A stretch of DNA of 18,547 nt from Oscillospiraceae bacterium (GTDB lineage: Bacteria > Bacillota_A > Clostridia > Oscillospirales > Ruminococcaceae). The notes below the pieces were generated by a model. It worked only from the letters and a program-made list of their open reading frames with translations, had not been told where the DNA came from and made no database searches. Positions 1 to 8,833 of the stretch are shown one piece after another (position 1 is the stretch's first letter; every line of letters starts with the position of its first letter). The DNA is taken from positions 1 to 18,547 of the forward strand of contig JAGDDO010000204.1 in assembly GCA_017848205.1 (NCBI GenBank), given 5' to 3'. The translations under genes were made by a program, and so were the position numbers.

Positions 1-183
1 CACGGCGGATGCGTCCGTCTGCCTTTCATAGGCGGCGTACTTTCACCGGAAAGAAAATTCTTTCCGAAGTACAGTCTCGGTAAATACACTGAAAAAAACA
101 CCACTATGATAGTTACCAGCGGTCTCGGAAAATTCCGTCTTTTCAATCCGCCGGAAATAGTGGTGATAGATCTGATAAACTAA
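1..183 (+). CDS. Calcineurin-like metallophosphoesterase, C-terminal 60 residues (5' end outside window)
   Basis: The reading frame is open from base 1 and ends at a TAA at 181-183. It opens with HGGCVRLPFIGG, which resembles the last metal-binding block (GHxHGGQxRLP) of YkuE/YaeI-type phosphoesterases. Further on are FFPKYSLGKY and a GLGKFRLFNPPEIVVIDL ending, both typical of that family's C-terminus. Family members hydrolyse phosphomonoesters or phosphodiesters with a two-metal centre; the substrate here is unknown. A cysteine stands where most relatives have glutamine after HGG. The gene converges on gyrA, and its stop codon lies inside the left CTAA duplication of the repeat that follows. 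The family call is fairly firm, but the subfamily cannot be fixed from 60 residues. Confidence 0.75.
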   Translation, partial: HGGCVRLPFIGGVLSPERKFFPKYSLGKYTEKNTTMIVTSGLGKFRLFNPPEIVVIDLIN

Positions 184-291
184 GGAAACACTGATTAAGT
201 CAGAAATCCGGCTTCGCCGGATTTACGGTGGTGGGATTTACGGGGCTTCGCCTTTACCCCCACGCTGATTTATGAATAAATCAGCGTTTTC
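184..291 (+). mobile_element. MITE-like palindromic element, copy 1 (108 bp)
   Basis: This non-coding block begins GGAAACACTGATTAA and ends with the near inverted counterpart AAATCAGCGTTTTC. It is flanked by CTAA at 180-183 and again at 292-295, which looks like a 4-bp target duplication. It contains three hairpins: a 9-bp stem at 204-212/216-224, a GC-rich GTGGG/CCCAC stem around 230-262, and a perfect 11-bp stem at 263-273/276-286. A second copy lies inverted at 12845-12953. It has no coding capacity, so it would need a transposase supplied elsewhere. The YTAR-type target and size fit IS5-family MITEs, which is an inference. It fills the gap between two convergent genes. Confidence 0.8.
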
Positions 292-337
292 CTAAAGGTC
301 CGCCATTACCGCATATGTCTTAATATTCTGAACTTAC

Positions 338-370
338 AAAAAAAGCTGCGTGATTTTTTCACGCAGCTTT
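338..370 (-). terminator. Rho-independent terminator of the gyrB-gyrA operon
   Basis: Read on the minus strand, a 12-bp perfect stem (AAAGCTGCGTGA paired with TCACGCAGCTTT, 359-370 and 342-353) closes on a five-base A loop. It is followed by a run of seven T that starts within the stem. It lies 27 bases past the gyrA stop. This is a textbook intrinsic terminator for the minus-strand operon. Confidence 0.92.
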
Positions 371-397
371 CTGTTTTATCAAACTCTGATTTACTTA

Positions 398-2980
398 TTA
401 TTCATCTTCGTTTTCTGTTTCAGTTTCTTCGTCATCAGGTTCTGTATTTTCATCGATGACTTCGTTCTTTTCTTCTTCCAGAGCCTTCTGCTCCTCGGCA
501 AGAAGTTCTTCGTCAGAAGGGCTTTCAACAGCCTCGATCTCAGCTGAATCGTCGTGTTCCGCACGGGTGAATGTAACAACACGGTCATCACCGTCAACAC
601 GCATTACCTTTACACCTGTAGCATAAAGGCTCATTATTCTGACGTCGCTTGTTCTTATTCTTATAACTACACCGTCGAGTGAGATAAGGATGATATCATC
701 TGTTTCATCAACGACCTTGATTCCGCAGACATGACCCTTTTCTTCCGAAACCTTGTAGTTAAGAAGACCGTAGCCGCCTCTGTTCTGGATGCGGTACGAA
801 TCGAGTTCTGCTCTTCGTCCGAGACCCTTGTCCGATACAGTAAGAACTGTAGCTCCTTCACGTACTCTTGCGATGGAAACAACGTAGTCACCTTCACGGA
901 GTCTTATAGCCTTTACGCCGTGAGCAGATCTTGAAAGCGGACGTACAGTGGTTTCGTCAATACGGATAGCCATACCGTTTCTTGTGGCGATAAGAAGATC
1001 AGCATTGCCTTCTGTCATACGAACGCCTGCGATCTCATCGCCCTCGTCAAGACCGATAGCGATAAGTCCGTTCTTACGTACATTCTTGTATGCTGAAAGA
1101 TTTGTACGCTTGATCTTACCGTTCTTTGTAACGAGAATAAGGAACTTGCCCTCGTCAAAGTCGGAAGTCTTGATCATTGCAGCTATCTTTTCATCTTCTC
1201 CAAGCGGAAGCAGATTAACGGCATTGAGACCTCTTGAAGCCTTTGAACCTTCCGGTATCTCGTAGCACTTGAGCTTGTACATAATACCCTTTGTCGTGAT
1301 GAACAGAACATTGTCGTGGGTAGATGCGATGAACATCTCGTTTACAACGTCCTCTTCACGCTGCTTCATGCCGAGCACACCCTTGCCGCCGCGCTTCTGT
1401 GTCTTGTATGCATCAAGAGCCATACGCTTGATGTAGCCGATGTTTGTATATGTAAGTACGCAGTCTTCCTCAGGGATAAGGTCTTCAATGTCGACCTCAC
1501 CGCTTACGTTTTCGATTGCAGTACGTCTTTCGTCACTGTATTTCTTTCTGATAACAGCAAGTTCTTCCCTGATGATCTCCTTGACCTTGCTTTCATCAGC
1601 AAGTATTGCATTGTACTCAGCTATCTTGATATTGAGCGCAGCGAGTTCATCGATGATCTTCTGTCTTTCCATGTTGGAGAGCTGATAAAGCTGCATTCTT
1701 GCGATAGCTTCAGCCTGAATGTCAGTCAGAGCAAATCTTTCGCAGAGTCTTTCCTTGATCTCAGTCATGTTTCGTGAGCTGCGGCAGATCTTGATAACTT
1801 CATCGATGTTGTCAGCAGCAATAACGAGACCTTCGAGAATGTGAGCCCTTTCCTGAGCCTTGCGCAGATCGAAAATAGTTCTCTTTGTTATTACTTCGAC
1901 CTGGAATTCAAGATATTTTTCAAGCAGCTGCTTGAGAGTGAGTATCTTCGGTTCGCCGTTTACAAGAGCCAGCAGGATAACACCTATTGTGTCCTGAAGC
2001 TGTGTGTATGAGAAAAGCTTGTTGAGAACTATCTGCGGTACAGCGTCCTTCTTGAGCTCGATAACGATTCTCATACCGTCACGGTCAGATTCATCGCGGA
2101 TAGTGTGGATACCTTCGATACGCTTGTCCTTTACAAGGTTTGCAATGTTTTCGATGAGTCTTGCCTTGTTTACCATGTAAGGTATCTCAGTAACTATGAT
2201 GCAGTTTCTGCCCTTGATCTCCTCAATGTCCGTTCTTGCCCTGAGGGTGATCTTGCCGCGTCCTGTAGCGTAGGCAGCTCTCATTCCGGCACGTCCCATG
2301 ATGATACCGCCGGTAGGGAAGTCAGGAGCCTTGATGCACTCCATTATCTCGTCGAGAGTACACTCCGGATTGTCGATGAGAAGATCGATACCGTCGATTA
2401 CTTCACCGAGGTTGTGCGGAGGAATGTTGGTAGCCATACCAACGGCGATACCAACAGAACCGTTTACGAGCAGGTTAGGGAATCTTGAAGGAAGTACAAC
2501 AGGTTCCTTAAGTCTGTCATCGTAGTTTGATGTATAAGGAATTGTTTCCTTGTTGATGTCTGTGAGCATTTCCACAGCCATCTTTGTCATTTTAGCTTCT
2601 GTATAACGGTAAGCAGCTGGCGGGTCACCGTCGACACTACCGAAGTTTCCGTGACCGTCAACGAGAGGGTAACGGAGTGAGAACTTCTGTGCAAGTCTTA
2701 CGAGTGCGTCATAAACAGAAGAGTCACCATGAGGATGGTAACGACCGAGCACGGCACCTACAGTATCGGCACACTTTCTGTATGCCTTGTCCGGTGTAAG
2801 TCCGTTTTCGTGAAGGGTGTACAGAATTCTTCTGTGAACAGGCTTCAGACCGTCTCTGACATCAGGCAGCGCACGGGATACAATTACAGACATTGAATAG
2901 TCAAGAAACGATTTTTCCATTTCTTTTTCAATGTTTCTCTGAATCAATTTTGCATTGCTGTTGGCAATTTCAAAATCCAC
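398..2980 (-). CDS. gyrA: DNA gyrase subunit A
   Basis: GyrA is the breakage-reunion subunit of the A2B2 gyrase, which introduces negative supercoils using ATP. The 860-residue product has the ParC/GyrA winged-helix core with the catalytic tyrosine in RYT (Y126). The quinolone-determining segment [10 protein letters not shown] keeps S87 and D91, matching the sensitive state at E. coli 83 and 87. The GyrA box QKRGGKG (528-534) in the beta-pinwheel domain argues for gyrase rather than topoisomerase IV. Residues about 808-860 form a strongly acidic tail. Translation starts at GTG; an AGGAAAGG-like site lies upstream and residues from M1 onward match the family start. Only six bases separate it from the upstream YcxB-like gene, and it is the last gene of the minus-strand operon. 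Confidence 0.97.
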   Translation of the reverse strand: MDFEIANSNAKLIQRNIEKEMEKSFLDYSMSVIVSRALPDVRDGLKPVHRRILYTLHENGLTPDKAYRKCADTVGAVLGRYHPHGDSSVYDALVRLAQKFSLRYPLVDGHGNFGSVDGDPPAAYRYTEAKMTKMAVEMLTDINKETIPYTSNYDDRLKEPVVLPSRFPNLLVNGSVGIAVGMATNIPPHNLGEVIDGIDLLIDNPECTLDEIMECIKAPDFPTGGIIMGRAGMRAAYATGRGKITLRARTDIEEIKGRNCIIVTEIPYMVNKARLIENIANLVKDKRIEGIHTIRDESDRDGMRIVIELKKDAVPQIVLNKLFSYTQLQDTIGVILLALVNGEPKILTLKQLLEKYLEFQVEVITKRTIFDLRKAQERAHILEGLVIAADNIDEVIKICRSSRNMTEIKERLCERFALTDIQAEAIARMQLYQLSNMERQKIIDELAALNIKIAEYNAILADESKVKEIIREELAVIRKKYSDERRTAIENVSGEVDIEDLIPEEDCVLTYTNIGYIKRMALDAYKTQKRGGKGVLGMKQREEDVVNEMFIASTHDNVLFITTKGIMYKLKCYEIPEGSKASRGLNAVNLLPLGEDEKIAAMIKTSDFDEGKFLILVTKNGKIKRTNLSAYKNVRKNGLIAIGLDEGDEIAGVRMTEGNADLLIATRNGMAIRIDETTVRPLSRSAHGVKAIRLREGDYVVSIARVREGATVLTVSDKGLGRRAELDSYRIQNRGGYGLLNYKVSEEKGHVCGIKVVDETDDIILISLDGVVIRIRTSDVRIMSLYATGVKVMRVDGDDRVVTFTRAEHDDSAEIEAVESPSDEELLAEEQKALEEEKNEVIDENTEPDDEETETENEDE

Positions 2981-2986
2981 CTTTTA

Positions 2987-3634
2987 TCATTTCCTTTCCT
3001 CTATGAATTTAGCTTTTCTGAAGCTTTCGGTTATTATCTTCTTTTCATTTTCATCAAAGATATTTTTCGGCAGTACGTAGAACATCCTTTTTACAAGATA
3101 AATGATGTAGTAGTCCTTTTTCTCGAGTATTTTTACATTGTCGAGACTAAAGTCTATCACTGTTTTTACCGATCCTGCCGGAGCGACTGTTTCAGTCTCT
3201 GCAAAGAAGTCTTCATCTTCAGTGCTTTCGTTTTTCTCTTCAGACACAGGCTTTTCGTCCTTCGGTTCATCTGCATTTTCCTTTGCACCGGCATATTCCT
3301 TCGTGAAAATACTCATGCTGCTTTCGAAGATATCAACCGAATACCTGTCTCCCTGGATCCCTTCGATGGAATTCATGAGATTCTTTCTGATCATTGCGGT
3401 ATTGAGCCAGATACCTGCTGTGAGAAAAATGCAGACTATAACGATCAGAATACAGGTCGAATTTCCCGGATCCTTAAAAAGATAGGGAATGTAGGAAAGT
3501 CCGATGATGGAAAATGCACAGGTCATAAGAATATTTTTCGGGTAGGAAAACTTCTTCTGAAAATCCTTAAATGCATTTCCGAACATTTCGAGACTTATGC
3601 TGTAATCCTTTGAAACTAATGGTTTCTCATTCAT
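2987..3634 (-). CDS. YcxB-like two-pass membrane protein
   Basis: This 215-residue protein has no established function. Two hydrophobic segments (about 34-53 and 59-77) form a hairpin typical of YcxB-like proteins. After a cytoplasmic-looking region comes a very acidic, low-complexity insert (about 115-152). The C-terminal segment YYIIYLVKRMFYVLPKNIF (175-193) matches the conserved YcxB-like motif, where a beta-rich domain ends in a 'Y.LPK..F' element. The ATG is preceded by AAAAGGA at suitable spacing. It sits between gyrB (24-base gap) and gyrA (6-base gap) and is presumably co-transcribed with both. The family assignment is from motif memory. A role in supercoiling is not implied by the sequence. 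Confidence 0.7.
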   Translation of the reverse strand: MNEKPLVSKDYSISLEMFGNAFKDFQKKFSYPKNILMTCAFSIIGLSYIPYLFKDPGNSTCILIVIVCIFLTAGIWLNTAMIRKNLMNSIEGIQGDRYSVDIFESSMSIFTKEYAGAKENADEPKDEKPVSEEKNESTEDEDFFAETETVAPAGSVKTVIDFSLDNVKILEKKDYYIIYLVKRMFYVLPKNIFDENEKKIITESFRKAKFIEERK

Positions 3635-3658
3635 TTTATATTCCTTTTCGCAAAATTA

Positions 3659-5623
3659 TCAGATGTCGAGGTTCTGAACATACTTTGCGTTCTTTTCAAT
3701 AAATTCTCTTCTCGGAGCAACCTTGTCGCCCATGAGGATGGTAAAGATCTCGTCCGCTCTTGCAGCGTCCTCCATGTCGATCCTGATCATCGTTCTTGTC
3801 TCAGGATTCATGGTTGTTTCCCAGAGCTGTTCAGAGTCCATTTCACCAAGACCTTTGTAACGCTGTACTTCAGCCTTTGCTCCGCCGTCTGCTTCAAACT
3901 CAGCTATATAGCGGTCTCTTTCCTCATCGGAGAATGCATACTTGAATTTCTTGCCCTTTGAGATCTTGAAAAGAGGAGGCTGTGCTATGTAGATGTTTCC
4001 GTTTGTTATAAGCGGACGCATGAAACGGAAGAAGAAGGTGAGAAGGAGAGTTCTGATGTGTGAACCGTCGACATCGGCATCGGCCATGATGATTACCTTG
4101 CCGTAACGGAGCTTGGTAATGTCGAAGTCCTCACCTATGCTTGTACCGAGAGCAGTTACGACAGGCATGAGCTTTTCGTTTCCGTATACCTTGTCGATAC
4201 GTGCCTTTTCAACGTTGAGCATTTTGCCCCACAGAGGAAGAATAGCCTGATATCTTCTGTCACGGCCTTCCTTTGCGGAACCGCCGGCAGAGTCTCCCTC
4301 GACGATGTATATTTCAGTGAATTCTATGTCACGTTCAGAGCAGTCAGCAAGCTTGCCCGGAAGTGAGCTGCCGTTAAGTGCAGTCTTTCTTCTTGCAAGT
4401 TCCTTTGCCTTCTTGGCAGCCTCACGGGCATTGAGAGCAGCCACGCTCTTGTCGAAAATAGTTCTTGCAACTACAGGATTAGCTTCAAGGTAATCCATGA
4501 GCTTTTCGTTTACGAGCTTTTCTATAAACGGCTTGACAAAAGGATTTCCGAGTCTGCCCTTTGTCTGGCCTTCGAATTCACATTCCCTGAGTCTTACTGA
4601 AATGATGGCTGTAAGACCTTCACGGACGTCATCGCCGAGAAGACGGTCGCCTTCCTTCAGAAGACCGAATTTCTTTCCGTAGTCGTTTATTACCTTGACG
4701 AGAGCATTCTTGAAACCTGTTTCATGAGTACCGCCGTCTACTGTGTGAATGTTGTTTGCAAATGAGAGGATAACTGCGTTATAGCTGTCATTGTACTGAA
4801 GTGCTATTTCCGCAGTAACGTTTTCATCGGCTCCTGAAATGTAGATAACATCATCGGAAAGCACTTCAAGACCCTTGGTCCTGTGGATATGTTCAACGAA
4901 CTGTCTGATACCGCCTTCGTAGTGAAGAACTTCAGAAACAACGTTCTCTTCGTCACGAAGATCTGAAATGATGATCTTTACGCCGGCATTAAGGAATGAC
5001 TGTTCGCGGAGTCTCTTGAGAAGAATCTCGTAGTCGTATTCAGTTGTTTCAGTGAATATCTCGCTGTCAGCCTTGAACATGACAGTTGTACCTGTTTCAG
5101 TAGTTTCACCGATGATCTCGAGTTCCTTTTCGTAATTACCTCTGTCAAAGTGCTGGAAGAAAATATTCTTTCCGTTCTTTACAGTAAGTTCGAGCCATTC
5201 GGAAAGTGCGTTAACTACTGACGCACCAACGCCGTGAAGACCGCCTGATACTGAGTATCCGCCGCCGCCGAATTTACCTCCGGCATGAAGAACAGTATAA
5301 ACCACAGTTGCCGCTGAAATACCTTCAGTCGGGTGAATACCTGTAGGAATTCCTCGTCCGTTGTCAGATACCCTGATCACATTGTCAGGAAGTATGTCAA
5401 CTTTTATCTCGCTGCAGAAACCGGCAAGTGCCTCGTCTATTGAGTTGTCAACGATCTCGTAAACAAGGTGATGAAGACCTCTCGGACCTGTCGAGCCGAT
5501 GTACATGCCCGGTCTTTTTCTTACAGCCTCCAGACCTTCGAGAACCTGTATTTCATTTTCAGTATATTCTTCTGATTCAGGTCTTACTATTGACTCAACT
5601 TCAATGTTTTCATTTTCAGCCAA
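3659..5623 (-). CDS. gyrB: DNA gyrase subunit B
   Basis: GyrB is the ATPase subunit of gyrase. The 654-residue product shows the GHKL ATP site: E56 (catalytic base position) and N60 in YEIVDNSIDEA, D87 in SDNGRGIP, and GLHGVG at 128-133. The ATP-contacting lysine K355 is in QTKGRLGN. The TOPRIM metal site is made of E442 in EGDSAGGSAKEGRDR and the DADVDG residues D515, D517 and D519. The C-terminal QRYKGLGEM block is intact. Length fits the compact ~640-residue gyrase type lacking the enterobacterial insert. The start is TTG, supported by AAGGAGG eight bases upstream and no in-frame ATG nearby. It follows remB by 18 bases. Confidence 0.97.
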   Translation of the reverse strand: MAENENIEVESIVRPESEEYTENEIQVLEGLEAVRKRPGMYIGSTGPRGLHHLVYEIVDNSIDEALAGFCSEIKVDILPDNVIRVSDNGRGIPTGIHPTEGISAATVVYTVLHAGGKFGGGGYSVSGGLHGVGASVVNALSEWLELTVKNGKNIFFQHFDRGNYEKELEIIGETTETGTTVMFKADSEIFTETTEYDYEILLKRLREQSFLNAGVKIIISDLRDEENVVSEVLHYEGGIRQFVEHIHRTKGLEVLSDDVIYISGADENVTAEIALQYNDSYNAVILSFANNIHTVDGGTHETGFKNALVKVINDYGKKFGLLKEGDRLLGDDVREGLTAIISVRLRECEFEGQTKGRLGNPFVKPFIEKLVNEKLMDYLEANPVVARTIFDKSVAALNAREAAKKAKELARRKTALNGSSLPGKLADCSERDIEFTEIYIVEGDSAGGSAKEGRDRRYQAILPLWGKMLNVEKARIDKVYGNEKLMPVVTALGTSIGEDFDITKLRYGKVIIMADADVDGSHIRTLLLTFFFRFMRPLITNGNIYIAQPPLFKISKGKKFKYAFSDEERDRYIAEFEADGGAKAEVQRYKGLGEMDSEQLWETTMNPETRTMIRIDMEDAARADEIFTILMGDKVAPRREFIEKNAKYVQNLDI

Positions 5624-5631
5624 CTTATTAT

Positions 5632-5638
5632 CCTCCTT
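5632..5638 (-). promoter_or_regulatory. Shine-Dalgarno site fixing the TTG start of gyrB
   Basis: On the minus strand AAGGAGG is followed by eight bases and then TTG GCT GAA. This near-perfect site decides for the TTG codon at 5621-5623 as the gyrB start. Confidence 0.88.
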
Positions 5639-5641
5639 CTG

Positions 5642-5899
5642 CTATATACTCTTTACCGCCCGTCTGTGCAGTGAAGATGCCGCTATCTGCGAAATATATA
5701 CGGTCTCTCCCGATTTTTTTTCACTGCATACGATGAAGCTTTTCGTCATTTCGTAGGAAACGTTGACTACGTTTCCTTCCTTTTCCGAACGCTTCAGAAA
5801 TTCTCGTGTATCATTTCCGAGCGAGGTATTTTCTATATCAAATATACCGATAATCCCTTTTTCATTTACGGAAACATCGTTTCCAAGGTGAACATACAT
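5642..5899 (-). CDS. remB: RemB/DUF370-type extracellular matrix regulator
   Basis: The 85-residue product begins MYVHLGNDVSV and contains IIGIFDIENTS and EFLKRSE, followed by a KSFIV segment and the ending ISQIAASSLHRRA. These match the RemB (YaaB, DUF370) family, which in Bacillus subtilis acts with RemA as a DNA-binding regulator of biofilm matrix and osmoprotection genes. Its place between recF and gyrB is the same as that of B. subtilis yaaB/remB. Three bases separate it from recF and 18 from gyrB, so it is presumably co-transcribed with both. No strong Shine-Dalgarno is visible, which suggests coupled translation from recF. The target genes in this organism are unknown. Confidence 0.85.
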   Translation of the reverse strand: MYVHLGNDVSVNEKGIIGIFDIENTSLGNDTREFLKRSEKEGNVVNVSYEMTKSFIVCSEKKSGETVYISQIAASSLHRRAVKSI

Positions 5900-5902
5900 A
5901 GG

Positions 5903-7036
5903 CTAACTCTCTTTTCCCGTATTTATGATGCGGCCTTCATGCATTTCAAAAATACTGTCGCATTCAGCTATGACCGCCCTGTGGTTACAGGTGGTTATAA
6001 AAACCTGCATATCTGCAATTATGCTGCATACGAATTTCTGCCTTCTCTCATCAAGTTCCCCCATTACATCATCGAGAAGGATGACAGGTGACTCCCGCTT
6101 TTCCTCGCGGTAGATCTGAGCCTGTGCAAGACGCATCACAAGAGCAGTGCTTTTCTGCTGTCCCTGTGAACCGTATTCCTTTACACTAAGTCCGTTTATT
6201 TTTAAGACGATGTCGTCACGTCCTGCTCCGGTATGAGTGTACCCGAGTCTTATGTCATCACTTACGCTTCTTTTCAGTCTGCTGTAGTAAACTTCTGTCA
6301 TCGAAGAATCAGGTGCATCAGGATATTCAAAGTCAGAGGAAAAAATATTCGACTGATAGGAAACTGAAAGTTCCTCGCCTTCACCGGCTATTCTGCTGTA
6401 AAGTTCCTTACAGTACCGGTTGAGCCTTTTAATATACTGATTCCGCATAAAAGTGATGTATGAACCGACCGCAGCAAGCTGTCCGTCCCATATATCCAGA
6501 CTTTCCTCAGTGTCCCTTCCGAGGATTATATTCTTTATCACAGCATTGCGCTGTGCTGTAAGCTGATCATATTTTCTTATAAAACTCATGGACTTCGGTT
6601 TCAGCTGTGAGTAGCACAGATCAACGAAACTCCTTCTTTTTTCCGGAGTTCCCCTGATAAGCTCTATGTCATCCGGAAGAAATGCGATGCACTTGAAGTT
6701 CTCAAACAGCCCGCTGCTGTTCTTCTGAACGACTCCGTTGAGTGTTATAAGCTTGTTTTTCATGTTTTTTCTCACCATGCGGTAAGATATTTCCTGAGTT
6801 CTCTGTTCGTCCTCGAACTGAATTTTTATATCGAACTCATCTTCGTCAAAGGAAAGATAATCCTTTTCCTTTGAGCCTCTGAAGCTTCTGCATCCCGTTG
6901 AGATCCATATCGCTTCAAGAAGATTTGTCTTTCCCTGGGCGTTCTGCCCGTAGATTATGTTAAAGTCCCTGCCCGGAACCAGGTCTATTTCCTTAAGATT
7001 TTTGAATCCTGAAACCGTGATCCTCGTTATATGCAT
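5903..7036 (-). CDS. recF: DNA replication and repair protein RecF
   Basis: RecF is an ABC/SMC-type ATPase that loads RecA at single-strand gaps with RecO and RecR. The 377-residue product has a Walker A GQNAQGKT at 30-37, the ABC signature SQGQQKS at 290-296, and a Walker B with D-loop, VILLDDVMGELD (318-329). The N-terminus MHITRITVSGFKNL is standard for the family. The ATG lies one base after the yaaA stop, so translation is probably coupled. The length is normal for the family. Confidence 0.96.
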   Translation of the reverse strand: MHITRITVSGFKNLKEIDLVPGRDFNIIYGQNAQGKTNLLEAIWISTGCRSFRGSKEKDYLSFDEDEFDIKIQFEDEQRTQEISYRMVRKNMKNKLITLNGVVQKNSSGLFENFKCIAFLPDDIELIRGTPEKRRSFVDLCYSQLKPKSMSFIRKYDQLTAQRNAVIKNIILGRDTEESLDIWDGQLAAVGSYITFMRNQYIKRLNRYCKELYSRIAGEGEELSVSYQSNIFSSDFEYPDAPDSSMTEVYYSRLKRSVSDDIRLGYTHTGAGRDDIVLKINGLSVKEYGSQGQQKSTALVMRLAQAQIYREEKRESPVILLDDVMGELDERRQKFVCSIIADMQVFITTCNHRAVIAECDSIFEMHEGRIINTGKES

Positions 7037-7037
7037 A

Positions 7038-7256
7038 TCAGTTCTGCTTGACAGTTATCTCGGTATCGCCGTAAGTGACCTTGTCACCCGGACGAACTTT
7101 TTTTCCTCTCATTGTGCATACTTCGCCGTTGTAAAGGACTTCACCGTTCTGAACGGCTTCCTTTGCTTCGCCGCCTGTTTCGGCAGCGCCGGCAAACTTA
7201 AGAAGAGAATCGAGCTTGATAAACTCGGTGGTTATAGGTATTTCTGCTTTTTTCAT
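7038..7256 (-). CDS. yaaA: S4-domain RNA-binding protein YaaA
   Basis: The 72-residue product is a single S4 RNA-binding fold: an [16 protein letters not shown] start, [14 protein letters not shown] in the middle, and [11 protein letters not shown] at the end. Small S4 proteins of this type lie between dnaN and recF in many Firmicutes; the exact RNA partner is not known. A longer in-frame ATG at 7322 would overlap the end of dnaN and add 22 residues unlike the family. The ATG at 7256 is preceded by AGAAGGG at good spacing and is 13 bases past the dnaN stop, so I chose it. Confidence 0.9.
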   Translation of the reverse strand: MKKAEIPITTEFIKLDSLLKFAGAAETGGEAKEAVQNGEVLYNGEVCTMRGKKVRPGDKVTYGDTEITVKQN

Positions 7257-7269
7257 TTTTGACCCTTCT

Positions 7270-8436
7270 TTAATTTCTGAGCTGTATAGGCATGAGAAGA
7301 TACATGAAGCTGTCACCTGCAACCGGAACGATCTTGACCGGTCTGTTAGGAGCTGTCATCTGTATCTTGATCTGATCTGATTCACATGCTCTGAGAGCAT
7401 CGAGAAGATATCTGTTGTTAAGTCCGATAGTAACAGGCTCGCCGTTAACTTCAGCAGGTACTACGTCATTTACCTTACCGATAACGGTCTTGCAGTCTGT
7501 CTTTACTGAACCTTCCTCAAAAATGCATCGTACAGGGCACTTGTTCTTTTCGTTGATAAGAAGGGAGCATCTTTCGATACTGTCTGCAAATTCCCTTGTT
7601 TTTACGATGACTTCAGTTTTAAATTCAGTCGGAAGACTTGACTTGTAGTTGTGGAACTCACCTGAAAGGAGACGTGAAACCACGTAGTATCCGGAGATCT
7701 CGAAAGTAATATTCTTTTCGCCGGCATATATCTGGCAGAGCTCTGTTTTGCTTATCTTTTCCGGATCCTGCTCACCCGCTTCATCTTCAGCGGAAGCATC
7801 TCCCTTTGCCAGAAGTTTTGATATTTCATTAAGTGTTCTTGAAGGAACGACGAAACTTATCTTTTCGCTGATAGGTGTGTGTTCCGTTCTTATTGCCATT
7901 CTGAAACCGTCGATAGCGACCATGCGGAAAATGTTGTCTTCAAGATCGAAAAGCTCACCTGTGAGTATAGGCTTTGTATCTGTTACAGCAACTGCATGAT
8001 TGGTATGTTCGATCATGTTTCTGAGAATGTACTGAGGAATACTGAGACTGTTTTCAGCGCCTATTGAAGGAAAATCAGGATATTCGATGGCAGGCATAGC
8101 TGAAATGTCGTACTCGGCTGAACCGCCCGAGATGTTAACGTTCAGTTTCTCGTCAACAGTGATAATAAGTTCGTCAGAAGACATTCTTCTTATCGTCTCA
8201 CTGAAAAGACGAGCGTTAACTACCAAATCTCCTGAATCTTCAGACTCTACATTCAGAACTGTTCTTATTCCGAATGCGAGATCATATCCTATAAGTTCAA
8301 GCTGGTCACCTGAAAGGCTGAGCTTGATACCTTCAAGAGCAGCTATATTTGATTTTGCAGGAACTGCTCTGGAAACATTGGCTATTGCTTCATGCAGTTT
8401 GTTCTTATTACATTTGAATTTCATAATTTTAAACAT
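7270..8436 (-). CDS. dnaN: DNA polymerase III beta subunit (sliding clamp)
   Basis: DnaN forms the dimeric ring that tethers the replicative polymerase to DNA. The 388-residue length and three repeated clamp domains fit the family. Recognisable blocks include [13 protein letters not shown] near the start, [37 protein letters not shown] and the ending MPIQLRN, close to the usual MPM(R/K)L. The internal region around 200-215 has a short acidic insert ([16 protein letters not shown]). The start may instead be the ATG at 8424 ([10 protein letters not shown]), which matches most family N-termini. The ribosome site GGAAAGG is only two bases from the first ATG and 14 from the second, so this is not settled. 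It is separated from dnaA by the origin candidate. Confidence 0.96.
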   Translation of the reverse strand: MFKIMKFKCNKNKLHEAIANVSRAVPAKSNIAALEGIKLSLSGDQLELIGYDLAFGIRTVLNVESEDSGDLVVNARLFSETIRRMSSDELIITVDEKLNVNISGGSAEYDISAMPAIEYPDFPSIGAENSLSIPQYILRNMIEHTNHAVAVTDTKPILTGELFDLEDNIFRMVAIDGFRMAIRTEHTPISEKISFVVPSRTLNEISKLLAKGDASAEDEAGEQDPEKISKTELCQIYAGEKNITFEISGYYVVSRLLSGEFHNYKSSLPTEFKTEVIVKTREFADSIERCSLLINEKNKCPVRCIFEEGSVKTDCKTVIGKVNDVVPAEVNGEPVTIGLNNRYLLDALRACESDQIKIQMTAPNRPVKIVPVAGDSFMYLLMPIQLRN

Positions 8437-8456
8437 TACCTTTCCGGTGAAGTGCC

Positions 8457-8801
8457 GTTAACCTTCGTTTATTAAAAAATAAAAAATATAATAAAAGAAA
8501 GTTAACAGTCGTAGCAGTAGAAGCTGTGAATTTGTTTAAATGCCGGTTAACCGCCGGCGCATCCGTGCTTTGCACATCAACACCACGTTATTGAATGAAT
8601 GTTAACTGATCTTGAAACATAAATGCCGTGTTGAATTGTCGGAAATCTGTGGAGTTGAATATAAAAACTTGTTGATAAAATTCTTGAAAGTCAGAATTTT
8701 AAACAGTTAACTTTACACACGGTTTTTTGATTTCCGGTCCGGCTTCTGTTAAAAGCCGGTTAAGTTAACGTGGAGTTAACCTTGCGAGTGACCGCGTTAA
8801 C
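8457..8801. repeat. Cluster of eight GTTAAC palindromes in the origin candidate
   Basis: Exact GTTAAC copies start at 8457, 8501, 8546, 8601, 8706, 8764, 8775 and 8796. The last three are spaced 11 and 21 bases apart, about one and two helical turns. The third sits in a longer palindrome, CGGTTAACCG. Flanking bases do not align into a longer consensus. Function is unknown; a dimeric regulator or methylation site is possible. Confidence 0.85.
8468..8500. other. AT-rich tract, possible DNA unwinding element
   Basis: This stretch of 33 bases contains no C and a single G. It is bracketed by GTTAAC at 8457-8462 and 8501-8506, and lies next to the dnaN end of the origin candidate. Composition and position suit a duplex unwinding element, though it could equally supply promoter elements for dnaN. 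Confidence 0.45.
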
Positions 8802-8833
8802 GTATATAAATACGGTTAAATGTTTCTGACAAC

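Noticed and set aside
184..291. Plain bidirectional terminator between convergent genes
   Set aside because: An inverted copy elsewhere with the same ends and CTAA flanks indicates a dispersed element; gyrA also has its own terminator at 338-370.
1316..1777. Plus-strand 153-codon open frame opposite gyrA
   Set aside because: It lies entirely antisense to a conserved gyrA segment, has no ribosome site and no recognisable motif.
4220..4240. Tryptophan in GyrB LPLWGKMLN as an unusual resistance change
   Set aside because: I recall this variant as common in Clostridia, so it is probably lineage-typical rather than a mutation.
7257..7322. Longer yaaA frame starting at 7322
   Set aside because: It would overlap dnaN's 3' end and add residues unlike the S4 family; the ATG at 7256 has a good ribosome site.
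8457..8801. CtrA-type sites (TTAA-N7-TTAA)
   Set aside because: CtrA is alphaproteobacterial, and the GTTAAC spacings seen do not repeat the seven-base gap.
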